A program made the translations under genes and the position numbers. From positions 434,001-498,000 of the forward strand of contig NZ_JANIET010000001.1 of assembly GCF_024506435.1 (NCBI RefSeq): DNA of 64,000 nucleotides, written 5' to 3'. The notes under the pieces were generated by a model that saw nothing but the letters and a program-made list of their open reading frames with translations, was not told where the DNA came from and ran no database searches. Origin of the DNA: Pantoea trifolii (lineage in GTDB: Bacteria > Pseudomonadota > Gammaproteobacteria > Enterobacterales > Enterobacteriaceae). Positions within the stretch are counted from its first letter, which is position 1. The number at the start of each line of letters is the position of its first letter. Positions 35,202 through 44,016 of this stretch are shown here, one piece after another.

Positions 35202-36037
35202 CGCTGCTGCGCACGCGGCATCGCCTGCCGGTGCTGCTGAGCGTATCGCGGCTGCCAAAAAGCACTTTTTTTTATCAGCTTGCCCGCCAGCAGGCAGCGG
35301 ATAAGTACGCAGAGGTGAAGACGCTTATCGTCAGGCTGTCAGAGGAGCATCGCAGTGTTTATGGCTACCGGCGCATGGGCTGCCTGCTCAGGCAGCACGG
35401 CTGGGCGCTGAGCGGGAAAACCGTGCTGAAGCTGATGTCGGCGCTGGGTCTGCAGTCGCCGGTAAGAAAGAAGAGATACCGGTCCTGTCGCGGGCCCGAG
35501 GGGCGGACAGCCGGCAACGTGCTGCAGCGCAACTTCCGGGCACAGGCACCGAACGAGAAGTGGGTAACGGACGTAACGGAGTTCAGCGTTGCGGGTGAAA
35601 AATGCTACCTGTCCCCGGTTCTGGACCTGTATAACGGCGAAATCGTGGGCTGGGAAACGGCGCGTAAGCCGCTGATGCCGATGATAAACGGTATGCTGAG
35701 CAGAGCCTTACAGCATCTGACGGGCGAGCAGCGTCCGCTTCTTCACAGCGATCAGGGCTGGCAGTATCAGATGCCGGAGTATCAGCGGCGCCTGGCGGAA
35801 AACGGGATAAAACAGAGCATGTCGCGCAGAGGAAACTGCCTGGACAACGCGGTGATGGAAAACTTCTTCGGTCATCTGAAGTCGGAAATGTTTTACCTGA
35901 AGAAATACCGTGACGTAGAGGAGCTGGAGAAGGACATCGGAGACTATATCCACTTCTGGAATACTAAGCGGATAAAAATGGGGCTGGGTGGGCTGAGTCC
36001 GGTAGCGTACAGGACTCAGCATTACGCAGCGCTTTAA
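35198..36037 (+). CDS. IS150-group transposase OrfB (InsK-like), DDE integrase
   Basis: 279 residues; E. coli InsK is 283. An HTH_21 segment (SEEHRSVYGYRRMGCLL) precedes the DDE core: Asp in KWVTDVTEFSV, Asp in LLHSDQGWQYQ and Glu in DNAVMENFFGHLKSE. All three are present, so the catalytic site is intact. Annotated from GTG at 35198; in practice it is mostly translated as OrfAB by frameshift at 35162. Confidence 0.93.
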   Translation: MTLLRTRHRLPVLLSVSRLPKSTFFYQLARQQAADKYAEVKTLIVRLSEEHRSVYGYRRMGCLLRQHGWALSGKTVLKLMSALGLQSPVRKKRYRSCRGPEGRTAGNVLQRNFRAQAPNEKWVTDVTEFSVAGEKCYLSPVLDLYNGEIVGWETARKPLMPMINGMLSRALQHLTGEQRPLLHSDQGWQYQMPEYQRRLAENGIKQSMSRRGNCLDNAVMENFFGHLKSEMFYLKKYRDVEELEKDIGDYIHFWNTKRIKMGLGGLSPVAYRTQHYAAL

Positions 36038-36068
36038 CTAAACGGTCCAGGTTATGGGGTTCAGTTCA

Positions 36069-36080
36069 TTTATGGCGACC
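36069..36080. repeat. Right half of the palindrome split by the IS, with target duplication
   Basis: TTTA (36069-36072) then TGGCGACC (36073-36080). Joined with the left half after removing the IS and one TTTA, it restores GGTCGCCA-TTTA-TGGCGACC. The linker GCCACCATGAACGCACCG follows. Confidence 0.92.
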
Positions 36081-36104
36081 GCCACCATGAACGCACCGCA
36101 CCCC

Positions 36105-37196
36105 TTAACGTAACCGCAAACCCTGCTCATCAAACAACAAACAATGCTCGGCGCGCAGCTGGTAACTCATCCTCTCGCCAATCGCGTGTTCCGCCACGTT
36201 GCGCTCTTCAATCACCAGCAGCTTCTCTTCGCCGATATCGAGATAGAGATAATTGGTGTGTCCCAGCATCTCGCTAAACGACAATTCGCCGCTGAAACTC
36301 GCGGCATCATCGTTGCTGCTCACCGGCTGGAAATGCTCCGGGCGCATGCCCAGCGTGATTTTCTGCCCTTCGCGGCACGGTGCGGCGATCGGCAGCGTAA
36401 GCTGATTGATGCCCAGCGCGGGCACACGTAGCCGCACCGCACCCGGCGCGATCGCCGCCACTTCGGCACTGAGGAAATTCATCTTCGGCGAGCCAATAAA
36501 TCCGGCGACAAACAGATTATCGGGATCGCGATACAGCGCCATCGGTGCGCCAACCTGCTCAATACGGCCCTGACGCAGCACCACAATGCGATCCGCCAGC
36601 GTCATCGCTTCCAGCTGATCGTGCGTCACGTAGATCATGGTGTTGCCCAGCGAGGCATGCAGGCGAGCAATCTCAATGCGCATCTGCAAACGCAGCTCAG
36701 CATCGAGGTTCGACAGCGGCTCATCAAACAGGAATATACGCGGATGGCGGATAATCGCGCGGCCAATTGCCACGCGCTGCCGCTGCCCGCCGGACAATGC
36801 ACGCGGTAAACGGTCAAGGAATTCAGTGAGATGCAGACGCGCCGCCGTCTTTTGTATCGCCTGCTCAATTTCCGCTTTCGGGCGCTTCATCACCTCCAGC
36901 GGATAGGCCAGATTGCCGCGCACCGTCATGTTCGGGTAGAGCGCATAGGACTGAAACACCATGGCGATGCCGCGCTCGGTGGCGTGCTGATCGGTCATGT
37001 CGGCACCTTCAATCAGCAACTTACCGTCGGTGATCTCCTCCAGCCCGGCAATCATGCGCAGCAGCGTGGATTTCCCGCAGCCGGAAGGGCCGACAAACAC
37101 CACGAATTCGCCGCTGTTAATGGTGAGATCGATGCCGTGAATCACGTTCACATTCTCGTAGGACTTCTTAACGTTTTGCAGATGCAGGCTGGTCAT
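36105..37196 (-). CDS. CUT1-type sugar ABC transporter ATPase (MalK/UgpC-like)
   Basis: A 363-residue ATPase. The nucleotide-binding domain (about 1-235) has Walker [10 protein letters not shown], the Q-loop [10 protein letters not shown], signature [14 protein letters not shown], Walker [13 protein letters not shown] and switch [10 protein letters not shown]. The C-terminal OB-fold regulatory domain has MRPEHF. The ATG at 37196 is chosen because [13 protein letters not shown] is the family start. It lacks permeases on its own strand; the matching binding protein and permeases are divergent at 38.3-41.4 kb, so it is probably their energy subunit. Confidence 0.9.
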   Translation of the reverse strand: MTSLHLQNVKKSYENVNVIHGIDLTINSGEFVVFVGPSGCGKSTLLRMIAGLEEITDGKLLIEGADMTDQHATERGIAMVFQSYALYPNMTVRGNLAYPLEVMKRPKAEIEQAIQKTAARLHLTEFLDRLPRALSGGQRQRVAIGRAIIRHPRIFLFDEPLSNLDAELRLQMRIEIARLHASLGNTMIYVTHDQLEAMTLADRIVVLRQGRIEQVGAPMALYRDPDNLFVAGFIGSPKMNFLSAEVAAIAPGAVRLRVPALGINQLTLPIAAPCREGQKITLGMRPEHFQPVSSNDDAASFSGELSFSEMLGHTNYLYLDIGEEKLLVIEERNVAEHAIGERMSYQLRAEHCLLFDEQGLRLR

Positions 37197-37209
37197 GCGA
37201 TGCCTCGAA

Positions 37210-37809
37210 TCAGAGAAGTTGGCCCATATAAATGGCGTTGCTGCGCATAATCGGCGTGAAGCCGAGGCGCTGATAGAAACCGCACACCTGCTCATTCTGC
37301 AGGCTGACGCCGAGGTACACGCCCGGCACGCCTGCGGCACGCAGATCGTTTAGCAGCTGTTCAATCAGCTTGCGCCCCCAGCCGCCTTGTTGTGCGGCTG
37401 GCAGCAGATTGATGTGCAGATGCGCAGGCCACTGTGTCACCAGCTGATCCGCCGCCGCATCGGGCTGATGAATCGCTTCCAGCACTTTGCTGTCGAGCGC
37501 CGCCTGCGGCGCGTAATCGCGATACTGCTGTTGCAGCTGTGGCCACCAATCGCTATTCAGCTTTGCTTCGAAGGCGCGCGTATCGGGCGCGGCGACCGCG
37601 TAACCCACCACCTCGCCATGCTGTTCCAGCACATAAGCAAATTCGGGCGCAAAGCGCGCGTAGGGAATGACAAAGCGCAGGCCGGGCAGTGCGGGATCGG
37701 AGTAGAGCGCACTGGCATCGGTCCCGGCATTGGCGGTCTCTAAGCAGATGCGCGACAAGGCGGGGAAATCAGCCTCGCTGGCGCGACGAATAACACCTTC
37801 AGCCGTCAT
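37210..37809 (-). CDS. GNAT-family N-acetyltransferase
   Basis: A 199-residue acetyltransferase with the acetyl-CoA loop [14 protein letters not shown] (Q/R-x-x-G-x-G/A) near 138-151 and the C-terminal YQRLGF motif near 180. It belongs to the group with [31 protein letters not shown]. It ends 13 bases before the ABC ATPase start, so the two are one operon. The substrate may be the sugar imported by the transporter or an amino sugar made from it; this is conjecture. Confidence 0.83.
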   Translation of the reverse strand: MTAEGVIRRASEADFPALSRICLETANAGTDASALYSDPALPGLRFVIPYARFAPEFAYVLEQHGEVVGYAVAAPDTRAFEAKLNSDWWPQLQQQYRDYAPQAALDSKVLEAIHQPDAAADQLVTQWPAHLHINLLPAAQQGGWGRKLIEQLLNDLRAAGVPGVYLGVSLQNEQVCGFYQRLGFTPIMRSNAIYMGQLL

Positions 37810-38336
37810 GGTGGAGCCTCTTGGTCAGGAGATGAACAGATTTTACGGTAAAGAAAGCCGACTTAGTTTTCAAGGTGTAATAATTGCGCTGGCGCACAAA
37901 GCTGATGCGAACTATAACCACAATGCATGACGGCGCGCCTGACAAACTCACACGCCACGCCGGTTTACGCGCCAGATGACAACACATTGCCTTTGGCTCT
38001 CGCAGCGTAATGATAATAACGATAGGATTTTCATATGCTCTATCAGTAAGTTAAAGCGATTCACTTGCCTGAGTGATTTATACTGATGCTCAGGCTTTAA
38101 TCCTCAGTGCCGTCTGGTTTGCGCGCGGAATCGCAGCATGCTCTGCTGTTCCAGTGGCTTTTCTTCTTACTCTTTGCACTGTATCACAGAGCAAAAATTC
38201 CGCAGTGGCGATGTTTGACTTTCTTTTGTGCATAAAGTAAGTATGAATTATGTACGTTGTCGCTGCTGAATCAACCTGCCGGGAATCGCAGGTGTCGAGA
38301 TGAAGGGATGCCAGTCATCTGTTGGAGAAACCGAGC
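37810..38336. promoter_or_regulatory. 527-base divergent control region of the CUT1 transporter
   Basis: No gene is supported. A hairpin GCCTGAG-N15-CTCAGGC lies at 38067-38095. TTGACT at 38215-38220 with TAAGTA 17 bases on is a weak promoter candidate for the binding-protein gene. The length allows room for several operators. Confidence 0.4.
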
Positions 38337-39680
38337 ATGATGTGTGATTCAACCAATCGTCCTTCCCGTTTGCAAAGCTCACTGCGCACCGTGTCGCGTC
38401 TGGTCTCCGCCGGGATTTTGCTCGGTGCGACCATGGCAGCCGCGCAGGCCGTCACCCTGAATGAGTGGGACATTTACAACTATCCGCAGCAAACCGAAGC
38501 GGTGGATGAAGCGGTAAAAGCGTTCCAGCAAAAGAATCCGGGCATTGTGATTCAGCGTTCGGTGCACTCGTTTGAAGACACGCGTATTCCGCTCAAGCTG
38601 GCGTTGACTGCTGGTGACGGCCCGCAGATTGCGCAGGTGAATCAGGGCGGCGGCGATATGGGCTCGCTGGTGAAAGACAAGCTGCTGTGGCCGCTGGATG
38701 ATTACGCCAAAACCTACGGCTGGACCACGCGTTTCCCGGATTCGATCCTGAAGCGTAACCGCTGGTCTGATAAACAAGATTTCGGCAGCGGCAAACTCTA
38801 CGGCGTGGCAAGCCTCGGCGAGATGGTGGGGTTGTATTACAACAAAGCGCTGCTGGATAAAGCCGGTGTCGCGGTGCCTAAAACCTTGCCGGAACTTGAG
38901 CAGGCGATGGAGAAACTCAAAGCCGCCGGCACGCCGCCGATGATGCTGGGCTTACTCGACGGCAACATGGGCCAGCAGCTGCTCAGCACCTTGTGGGAAG
39001 CGCAGATTGAGAGTAGCGACCGGAAAAAACTCGACGATCTGATTTACGACGTGGGCGGCACCTTTAAAGACGACAAGCTGGTGAAAGCCGCCAACCTGAT
39101 GAAAGGCTGGAACGACAAAGGCTATCTGTTCCCCGGCTTCCAGGGCATTGGTCACGATGATGCCGCGACCCTGTTCCAGAATGGTCAGGCAGCGTTCCTG
39201 GTCAGTGGAACCTGGTATCTCGGCCAATTTAAAGACAACAAAGATCTGCACTTCGCCGCGATGCCAGCGGGCGAGGGCGTACAGCATCCGCTGATGGTGG
39301 GCGGCACCGATCTGGCGTTCTCGATCACCAGCACCGCCAAAGACAAAGCGCAGCAGGACGCCGCGGCGAAATTCATCGATTACATCGTCTCGGATGAGAT
39401 GGCGAACCGCTGGTTGAAAGTGGGCTTCCTGCCGGCCGGCACCAGCAAAAATGCGCAGATTCCGGCGGATAACCCGCTGCTGGCGGAAGCCTATCAGGTG
39501 TGGGTAACGCTGAATGACAACGATGGTCTCGGCCATTATCTCGACTGGGCTACGCCAACCATGAACGCTGAACTGAATCAGAATGTGCAGCTGCTGTTGG
39601 CGGGACGTCAAACCGCCGATCAGATGGTGATCAACTTCGATAACAACTATCAACGTTACCTGAAAACCCTCAAGCACTGA
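38337..39680 (+). CDS. CUT1 extracellular sugar-binding protein
   Basis: A 447-residue family 1 periplasmic binding protein. After a longish N-terminus (residues 1-15) a signal peptide ends near residue 38 ([12 protein letters not shown]). The mature part has [24 protein letters not shown] and [19 protein letters not shown], typical of sugar-binding proteins of the maltose/glycerol-phosphate type. ATG at 38337 has GGAG 9 bases upstream. First of four genes: binding protein, two permeases and a GH28-like enzyme. The GH28 link suggests an oligogalacturonide or similar plant-wall sugar. Confidence 0.88.
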   Translation: MMCDSTNRPSRLQSSLRTVSRLVSAGILLGATMAAAQAVTLNEWDIYNYPQQTEAVDEAVKAFQQKNPGIVIQRSVHSFEDTRIPLKLALTAGDGPQIAQVNQGGGDMGSLVKDKLLWPLDDYAKTYGWTTRFPDSILKRNRWSDKQDFGSGKLYGVASLGEMVGLYYNKALLDKAGVAVPKTLPELEQAMEKLKAAGTPPMMLGLLDGNMGQQLLSTLWEAQIESSDRKKLDDLIYDVGGTFKDDKLVKAANLMKGWNDKGYLFPGFQGIGHDDAATLFQNGQAAFLVSGTWYLGQFKDNKDLHFAAMPAGEGVQHPLMVGGTDLAFSITSTAKDKAQQDAAAKFIDYIVSDEMANRWLKVGFLPAGTSKNAQIPADNPLLAEAYQVWVTLNDNDGLGHYLDWATPTMNAELNQNVQLLLAGRQTADQMVINFDNNYQRYLKTLKH

Positions 39681-39687
39681 TGACGTA

Positions 39688-39712
39688 CGGCCCGGCGTAA
39701 GTGGCCGGGCCG
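39688..39712 (+). other. Strong intercistronic stem-loop between binding protein and permease genes
   Basis: CGGCCCGGC-GTAAGTG-GCCGGGCCG: a perfect 9-bp, nearly all-GC stem without a U-tract. Such hairpins protect the upstream message, as between malE and malF, so that binding protein is made in excess. Confidence 0.8.
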
Positions 39713-39738
39713 CAACAGGCCCGCAAGCGAGTACGGTT

Positions 39739-40611
39739 ATGCTGAATAAATCTGCCTGGCGCAATGCGCTCTATCTTCTGCCCGCGGTGCTGGTGTATGC
39801 GGTGTTTCTGCTGCTGCCGCTGCTGGCCTCGTTAGGGATCAGCTTTACCGAATGGGACGGCACTTCGTGGCCGATTTTCATCGGCATGGGCAACTATTTG
39901 CGCATGTTCCAGGATCCGGTGTTCTGGGTGGCGCTTGGCAATAACGCCTTGCTGATGCTGTTCTACACGCTGTTTCCGATTGGCGTTGGGCTGCTGTTGT
40001 GCAGCTTCCTGTATGAGACGCGCAATAACAAAGAGCGCAGCGTGCTGCGTATTCTCTTCTTCCTGCCGTACATCATGCCGATGGCGGTGCTCGGTGTGGT
40101 GTGGCGCTGGCTGTATAACCCGGCGTTTGGTCCGATCGATCAGTTCTTGCGTGCCGTCGGTTTGCCGCAGCTGGCAAAGTCGTGGCTGGGCGATTTTACC
40201 TGGGCGCTGCCCGCCGTGGGCTTTGTTGCCACCTGGTACTTCTTCGGTTTCTGCCTGGTGCTGTTTATGGCCGGCTTGCAGCGCATGGATCCCTCGCTGC
40301 TGGAAGCGGCCGATCTCGATGGCTCATCACGCCGCCAGAAATTTATGCGCATCACGCTGCCGTCGCTGCGTCCCGAACTGCGTATCGCGCTATTGCTGAC
40401 GGTGATCGCCAGCCTCAAAGCTTTCGATCTGGTCTACGTGATGACACAAGGCGGACCGGGCACGTCCACTATGGTGACCAACATCTTTATGTATAAGCAG
40501 GGCTTTGATCTGCATTACTTCGGCTATGCCTCCGCCGTGGCGGTGTTCAGTATGCTGATTGTGTTAATGATCAACGGCTTAATTCATCTTTGTTTACGGG
40601 AGCGTCACTGA
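39739..40611 (+). CDS. CUT1 ABC transporter permease 1 (MalF type)
   Basis: A 290-residue inner-membrane permease with six predicted helices and the EAA loop EAADLDGSSRRQKFMRITLP near 192-211, which contacts the ATPase. It starts NAWRNALYLLPAVLVYAVFLLLPL-like. Its stop overlaps the start of the next permease (TGATG), indicating coupled translation. Confidence 0.9.
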   Translation: MLNKSAWRNALYLLPAVLVYAVFLLLPLLASLGISFTEWDGTSWPIFIGMGNYLRMFQDPVFWVALGNNALLMLFYTLFPIGVGLLLCSFLYETRNNKERSVLRILFFLPYIMPMAVLGVVWRWLYNPAFGPIDQFLRAVGLPQLAKSWLGDFTWALPAVGFVATWYFFGFCLVLFMAGLQRMDPSLLEAADLDGSSRRQKFMRITLPSLRPELRIALLLTVIASLKAFDLVYVMTQGGPGTSTMVTNIFMYKQGFDLHYFGYASAVAVFSMLIVLMINGLIHLCLRERH

Positions 40612-41426
40612 TGCGCGGCACGCCAACTGTCTCACGCGCGCTGATCTGGATTGTCGCGCTGATGACCATTCTGCCGTTTTTAATGGCGCTGATGACCTCG
40701 TTCAAAACGCAGATGGAGCTGTTTCAGGGCGTATTCACCTTGCCCTCGTCGCTGAATTTTAAAAACTACGTCACCGCGTGGCAGCAGGGACATTTCAACG
40801 TCTACTTCATGAACTCGGTGCTGGTGGTGATTCCGGTGGTGATCTGCAGCATCCTGCTTGGCATTCTGGCGGGATTCGGTTTTGCCTGGCTGAAGATCCC
40901 CGGCAAAACGGTGGTTGCCGCGCTGCTGGGCCTTGGCATGGTGCTGCCGAGTGAAGCCTTTATTATTCCCCTCTATCACGAGTTGCGCTGGATGGGCCTC
41001 ACCAATACCTATCTGGCGCTGATTCTGCCGCAAATTGCCCTATCGCTGCCGTTCACCACGCTGATGATCGCCACCGCGTTGCAGCAGGTGCCGCGCGAGC
41101 TGGTGGAAGCGGCGGTGATGGATGGCGCTTCGCGCCGTAAAATTCTCTGGGGTTTGCTGGTGCCAGCAATCTGGCCGACGCTGTCCACGCTGGCGCTGCT
41201 GCTGTTTATCTGGACGTGGAACGAGTTCCTTATTCCGTTGATTCTGGTGAATAAAGACGAGCTGCGCACCTTGCCGATCGGCATGATGTTTTTCCAGAAC
41301 AAAAATACCATCGATATTCCGGTGCTGATGGCGGGCGCGATGATTGTCATTCTGCCGCTGGTGGCGGTGTTCCTGGTGTTCCAGCGCAAATTTATCAGCG
41401 GCGTCACCGAAGGCGCGGTGAAATAA
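40611..41426 (+). CDS. CUT1 ABC transporter permease 2 (MalG type)
   Basis: A 271-residue permease with six helices and the EAA loop ELVEAAVMDGASRRKILWGLLVP near 163-185. ATG at 40611 overlaps the previous stop codon. Together with permease 1 it makes the membrane channel of the CUT1 importer. Confidence 0.9.
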   Translation: MRGTPTVSRALIWIVALMTILPFLMALMTSFKTQMELFQGVFTLPSSLNFKNYVTAWQQGHFNVYFMNSVLVVIPVVICSILLGILAGFGFAWLKIPGKTVVAALLGLGMVLPSEAFIIPLYHELRWMGLTNTYLALILPQIALSLPFTTLMIATALQQVPRELVEAAVMDGASRRKILWGLLVPAIWPTLSTLALLLFIWTWNEFLIPLILVNKDELRTLPIGMMFFQNKNTIDIPVLMAGAMIVILPLVAVFLVFQRKFISGVTEGAVK

Positions 41427-41505
41427 ACACGTTGTCCACCAGCAAAAGGTTTTGGTCATGCGGCGCGTGCTGCAATAGCGCATCGCCGCTATTCAGGAGA
41501 ACCGC

Positions 41506-42834
41506 ATGCACGTTTCACTGGCTGATTTCTATCCCATCGCCGATGGCGAGACGCTGGATACTTACTGCTTCCAGCGCGCGCTTAATCATCTGGCATCGCG
41601 CGGCGGCGGCACGTTGTCGGTGCCGCCCGGTCGCTATCATCTCGGCACCTTAACGCTGGGTTCCAACATCAATCTGCATCTCGAAGCGGGCGCCACGTTG
41701 CTCGCCAGTTCCCGCGTCGAGGATTATCAGCAGCAGTTGGCGCAGAGCCAGGCTGAACTGTCGCAGCATGTGCTGATCTACGCCGTCGGACAGCGCAATA
41801 TCCGCATCAGTGGTAAAGGCGTGATCGACGGTAACGGCGATGCCTGGTTTGCCGCAGAAAAGGACGATCAGGGATATCGCCTGCCGCGTCCGCAGCGCCC
41901 GCGCATCGTGGTGTTTGAGGATTGCGAGCAGGTAACGCTGGAAGATTTCACCATCATTCAGGCACCGATGTGGACGGTACATCTGGTGAGTTGCCGTCAT
42001 GTGCACGTCGATCACCTCACCATCGATAACAGCATGAGCATGCCGAACACCGATGCGCTGGATATCGACAGCTGTGAAGCGGTGTTTGTCAGTAACAGCT
42101 ACCTGAGCGCGGCCGATGACGCCATCTGCATCAAAGCCACTCAAAAACCCGCGCATCTGCGCCGAGCCGCGCGACAAATCATGATCAGCAACTGCCTGCT
42201 GCGTTCTTACAGCTGCGCGTTCAAAATCGGTACCGAAACCTTCGACGACGTGGAAGATGTCACCGTCTCCGGCTGTACCATCTTTGATTCCAATCGCGCA
42301 ATTGGCTTGCTATCGCGCGATGGCGGCCAGTTCCGCCGTTTACTGTTCAGCAATATCACGCTGGCCTGCCGCCATGCGCCGCCGTGCCATTGGGGTAAAG
42401 CCGATGCGCTGTTTGTTTCAGTACGCGCGCGCGATCCGGCGATCGCGCCGGGCAGCATTGAGCAGCTGCAATTCAGCAACGTCAGCGGTGTGATGGAAGG
42501 GGCAATTAACCTGCATGCGGAACAACCGGGACAGATTCGTGATGTGATGCTGGCGAATGTGCAGCTGCGGCAAGTGGTGGCGGCAGGCGCGGATCAAGGG
42601 CATTACGATGTGCGCCCGCCGTGTAATCCCGAATCGCCAACCGGCATGGGCCTCGATAATGCGTACAAACTGGATAGCGCATCGGGTTTAGCGTACGGCG
42701 TTGCCGCCTATCCGGATGGCTTGCCGGGCGTGTTTGCGCGCGGTGTGGAGAACCTGCAGTTGCATAACGTGGTAATTGCGCGCCCGCAACCGTTGCCGCA
42801 CGGTTGGCATGCGGAAACGGTGCAGATTTTGTAG
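41506..42834 (+). CDS. GH28 polygalacturonase-like enzyme, cytoplasmic
   Basis: A 442-residue right-handed beta-helix of glycoside hydrolase family 28. The active-site region has NTDALDID (normal NTDGFD) and DDAICIK, so the three acidic catalytic residues are present. The usual GHG is replaced by KIGTET and no RIK motif is seen, which is a known variation in exo-acting members. There is no signal peptide, so it acts inside the cell on oligosaccharides brought in by the preceding ABC transporter, 80 bases upstream. Its TAG stop is part of a short palindromic repeat. Confidence 0.85.
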   Translation: MHVSLADFYPIADGETLDTYCFQRALNHLASRGGGTLSVPPGRYHLGTLTLGSNINLHLEAGATLLASSRVEDYQQQLAQSQAELSQHVLIYAVGQRNIRISGKGVIDGNGDAWFAAEKDDQGYRLPRPQRPRIVVFEDCEQVTLEDFTIIQAPMWTVHLVSCRHVHVDHLTIDNSMSMPNTDALDIDSCEAVFVSNSYLSAADDAICIKATQKPAHLRRAARQIMISNCLLRSYSCAFKIGTETFDDVEDVTVSGCTIFDSNRAIGLLSRDGGQFRRLLFSNITLACRHAPPCHWGKADALFVSVRARDPAIAPGSIEQLQFSNVSGVMEGAINLHAEQPGQIRDVMLANVQLRQVVAAGADQGHYDVRPPCNPESPTGMGLDNAYKLDSASGLAYGVAAYPDGLPGVFARGVENLQLHNVVIARPQPLPHGWHAETVQIL

Positions 42835-42854
42835 GGTGCGCATTGATGCGCACC
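42835..42854. repeat. Short palindrome, GTGCGCA type, overlapping the GH28 end
   Basis: GGTGCGCA-TTGA-TGCGCACC, perfect; the preceding GTAG gives the GH28 stop codon (TAG at 42832-42834). Convergent gap. Confidence 0.9.
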
Positions 42855-42860
42855 TGGATG

Positions 42861-43931
42861 TTACAGCGCCTGCGCGATAGCCGCGCCCAGCTCCTCGGTT
42901 GATGCGCTGCCGCCGAGGTCGCGCGTCAGGCTGTTGCCCGCTGCCAGCGTGCGTTCGATGGCATCTAACACCGCCGCGCCCGCTTCCGCGTAACCGAGAT
43001 GCTCCAGCATCATTGCGCCACACCAAATCTGGCCAATCGGATTAGCAACGCCTTTACCGGCGATATCGGGCGCCGATCCATGCACCGGCTCAAACAGGCT
43101 AGGGAATTTGCCTTCCGGGTTGATGTTGGCTGAAGGCGCGATGCCGATGGTGCCGGTACACGCTGGGCCGAGATCCGACAGGATGTCGCCAAACAGGTTG
43201 CTGGCGACCACCACGTCGAACCAATCCGGATGCAGCACAAAGTTAGCGGTGAGAATATCGATATGATATTTATCGACTTTCACATCAGGATAGCTCGGTG
43301 CCATCGCTTCCACACGGCTGTCCCAATACGGCATGGTAATGGCGATGCCGTTGGATTTAGTCGCGGACGTGAGGTGTTTTTTCGGGCGCTTCTGCGCCAG
43401 ATCGTAGGCAAATTTCAGGATGCGATCGACGCCAACCCGCGTCATTACCGTTTCCTGAATCACCACTTCGCGATCGGTGCCGGGGAACATGGTGCCGCCC
43501 ACTGACGAATATTCGCCCTCGGTATTTTCACGCACCACGTAGAAATCGATATCGCCGGGCTGACGATTGGCCAGCGGCGCTTTAACGCCCGGCATCAGGC
43601 GCACCGGGCGCAGATTGACGTACTGATCAAACTCGCGACGGAACTGCAGCAGCGAGCCCCACAGCGACACGTGATCCGGCACCACATCTGGCCAGCCCAC
43701 CGCGCCAAAGTAGATGGCATCGAACTGGCTGAGCGTGGCGAACCAGTCATCGGGCAGCATTTTGCCGTGCTGCTGCCAATATTCGGCGCTGGCGAAATCA
43801 AACCATTGCCACTCCAGCGCAATATCAAATTTCTTTGCCGCTGCATCCATCACGCGGATGCCTTCAGGCATCACTTCTTTGCCAATGCCATCGCCAGGGA
43901 TGACGGCGATTTTATAGTTTTTGCCGCTCAT
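42861..43931 (-). CDS. dmlA: Tartrate dehydrogenase / D-malate dehydrogenase (DmlA-like)
   Basis: A 356-residue member of the isocitrate/isopropylmalate dehydrogenase family; E. coli DmlA is 361. It oxidatively decarboxylates D-malate (and acts on tartrate) with NAD. Seen: AVIPGDGIGKEVMPEG at 8-23, the substrate loop VNLRPVRLMPG, VVRENTEGEYSSVGG, the SNLFGDILSDLGP metal-binding stretch and LFEPVHGSAPDIAGKG. The ATG at 43931 is the family start; the longer frame is rejected. The LysR gene is divergent, as dmlR is to dmlA. Substrate preference among D-malate, tartrate and isopropylmalate is inferred. Confidence 0.88.
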   Translation of the reverse strand: MSGKNYKIAVIPGDGIGKEVMPEGIRVMDAAAKKFDIALEWQWFDFASAEYWQQHGKMLPDDWFATLSQFDAIYFGAVGWPDVVPDHVSLWGSLLQFRREFDQYVNLRPVRLMPGVKAPLANRQPGDIDFYVVRENTEGEYSSVGGTMFPGTDREVVIQETVMTRVGVDRILKFAYDLAQKRPKKHLTSATKSNGIAITMPYWDSRVEAMAPSYPDVKVDKYHIDILTANFVLHPDWFDVVVASNLFGDILSDLGPACTGTIGIAPSANINPEGKFPSLFEPVHGSAPDIAGKGVANPIGQIWCGAMMLEHLGYAEAGAAVLDAIERTLAAGNSLTRDLGGSASTEELGAAIAQAL

Positions 43932-44016
43932 AGGGTTTCTCGCAGGTTGCTGTTGATGTTCTGTACGCAGTATAACCATGCATCTGTGGGAAATAATTAG
44001 CCTGAGCGATAAGCCA

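Larger units (their letters stand above)
34622..36068 (+). mobile_element. IS3-family, IS150-group insertion sequence
   Basis: 1447 bp, from TGAACTGCACCCCAAATG to GGGGTTCAGTTCA. Terminal inverted repeats start TGAACTG and match at 20 of 25 positions, with TG...CA ends. It encodes OrfA (34674-35201) and OrfB (35198-36037) in the -1 relation, with an A7G slippery site. A 4-bp TTTA duplication flanks it. Size, ends and ORFs match the IS150 group; E. coli IS150 is 1443 bp. It is intact and probably able to move. Confidence 0.94.

Noticed and set aside
38041..38100. Possible Fur-like AT stretch (AATGATAATAACGATA) in the 38-kb control region
   Set aside because: Only part of a Fur consensus and no iron-related gene on either side.
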